DNA of 64,000 bases, from the NCBI RefSeq assembly GCF_030719295.1, contig NZ_CP120997.1:6024001-6088000 (forward strand), in the 5' to 3' direction. This DNA is from Streptomyces sp. Mut1. GTDB lineage: Bacteria; Actinomycetota; Actinomycetes; Streptomycetales; Streptomycetaceae. The notes beneath the pieces are model-generated. The model was not told where the DNA came from. It did no database searches and saw only the letters and a program-made list of their open reading frames with translations. Position numbers and translations under genes: made by a program. Position 1 is the stretch's first letter, and each line of letters opens with the position of its first letter. Positions 63,391-64,000 of the stretch are shown one piece after another.

Positions 63391-63918
63391 ATGAGCGCCA
63401 CCACGTCCAAGAGCCTCACCCCCGGCCCGCGGAATGCGCCGGCCGATTTCGACCTGACGCCCTTTTCCTTCGTCAGGCGGTGCTGGGTCGCCCTGCCGCC
63501 GGACTCCGTCTACCGCCTGATCAGCGACGTCTCGCTGATCGAGACCTGGAGCCCGAGCGCCAGCGCGGTGCACTACGAGCCGGGGGACGGCCCCTGGGTC
63601 GGTGCACGGTTCAGTGGCAGCAACCGTCGGGACGGACGCGAGTGGGTCACCCGCTCCGAGGTGGTGCGAGCCGATCCGGGTTCCGCGTTCGCCTTCGTCG
63701 TCGGCGGGGCCGAGGACGGCATCGTGCGCTGGGACTGGCGATTCCATGAGCAGGGCACCGGCAGCATCGTCGAGCAGGCCTGGCGACTGCTGCGTACCGA
63801 CCCGGTCCTGGGCGACACTCCTGAGGACCTCCTTGCCCTGCGGGATCACATGGCGCAGAGCGTGGAGTCCACCCTGGTCGCCCTGGCGGAGTGGACCGCG
63901 GGCCACGGCACTCGGTAG
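63391..63918 (+). CDS. SRPBCC (START/polyketide-cyclase-like) family protein
   Basis: 175-aa protein with a helix-grip fold: VALPPDSVYRLISDVSLIET-WSPS at the first strand-helix, GPWVGARFSGSNRRDGREWV in the middle and DHMAQSVESTLVALAEWT as the long C-terminal helix. These proteins bind hydrophobic ligands; activity unknown. ATG 63391 with GGAG upstream. Divergent from the MmyB-type regulator by 153 bp, so probably regulated by it. The last 82 bp of the window hold nothing recognisable. Confidence 0.88.
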   Translation: MSATTSKSLTPGPRNAPADFDLTPFSFVRRCWVALPPDSVYRLISDVSLIETWSPSASAVHYEPGDGPWVGARFSGSNRRDGREWVTRSEVVRADPGSAFAFVVGGAEDGIVRWDWRFHEQGTGSIVEQAWRLLRTDPVLGDTPEDLLALRDHMAQSVESTLVALAEWTAGHGTR

Positions 63919-64000
63919 GAGAGCCGGTGGCCCGCTGGGACGGGCGGATCCGCGCGGAGAGTGGGCGGCAGAAGGGACCATCCCCATGGGGCGCGGCTCG

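Overview
The window is a piece of a high-GC actinobacterial chromosome, almost certainly a Streptomyces. Signs are the strong GC3 bias, frequent GTG starts, tightly overlapping TGATG/ATGA junctions, the cell-division gene sepH, the cutRS two-component pair, and CebR- and DasR-type operators in front of polysaccharide-degrading enzymes.

Region 1 (1-35.2 kb) is conserved core chromosome. It runs: partial ATP-grasp acyl-CoA synthetase, DUF5998, phosphodiesterase-like protein, thymidine kinase, VOC protein, sulfurtransferase, sepH, a Thr/Pro-rich membrane protein, FAD lactone oxidase, ferrochelatase, inositol-phosphatase-like protein, cutRS, DUF4193, a conserved unknown, DUF3093, thioesterase, dUTPase and DUF3710. 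A potassium neighbourhood follows: a 27-aa membrane microprotein, kdpFABC, an orphan ABC ATPase, kdpDE, an OB-fold protein, DUF3159, two TrkA-type proteins and a KimA-like APC transporter. It ends with a TrmA/RlmD-type RNA methyltransferase.

Region 2 (35.2-45.7 kb) is an accretion island at the 3' end of that methyltransferase gene. A direct repeat of about 284 bp, covering the last ~20 codons of the gene plus downstream DNA, is present at 35184-35467 and again at 45403-45685. A third, much more diverged trace of the same gene end lies inside at about 36117-36180. The island holds a ribbon-helix-helix antitoxin/Doc toxin pair behind a palindromic operator, an IS5-type transposase relic, and a two-gene module: a 764-aa protein I cannot assign and a 2017-aa protein with a STAND/AAA-like P-loop ATPase core. 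There is no integrase. The two-gene module is my best candidate for an undescribed (possibly defence) system.

Region 3 (45.7-64 kb) is accessory. A cellulose-type AA10 LPMO has a perfect CebR palindrome at its promoter. A GH18 chitinase has a DasR/chitinase box at its promoter. A 1096-aa SF1 helicase with a fused phospholipase-D nuclease and zinc ribbon resembles type II Mokosh antiphage proteins. A decayed serine recombinase is joined in frame to a broken class II aldolase. A CutRS-like two-component pair faces an ABC exporter operon whose first permease carries a lectin-like extracellular insertion. A deleted Tn3 transposase, a secreted SMP-30-like beta-propeller, an MmyB-type HTH regulator and an SRPBCC protein complete the region. 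Several strong hairpin terminators separate the units.
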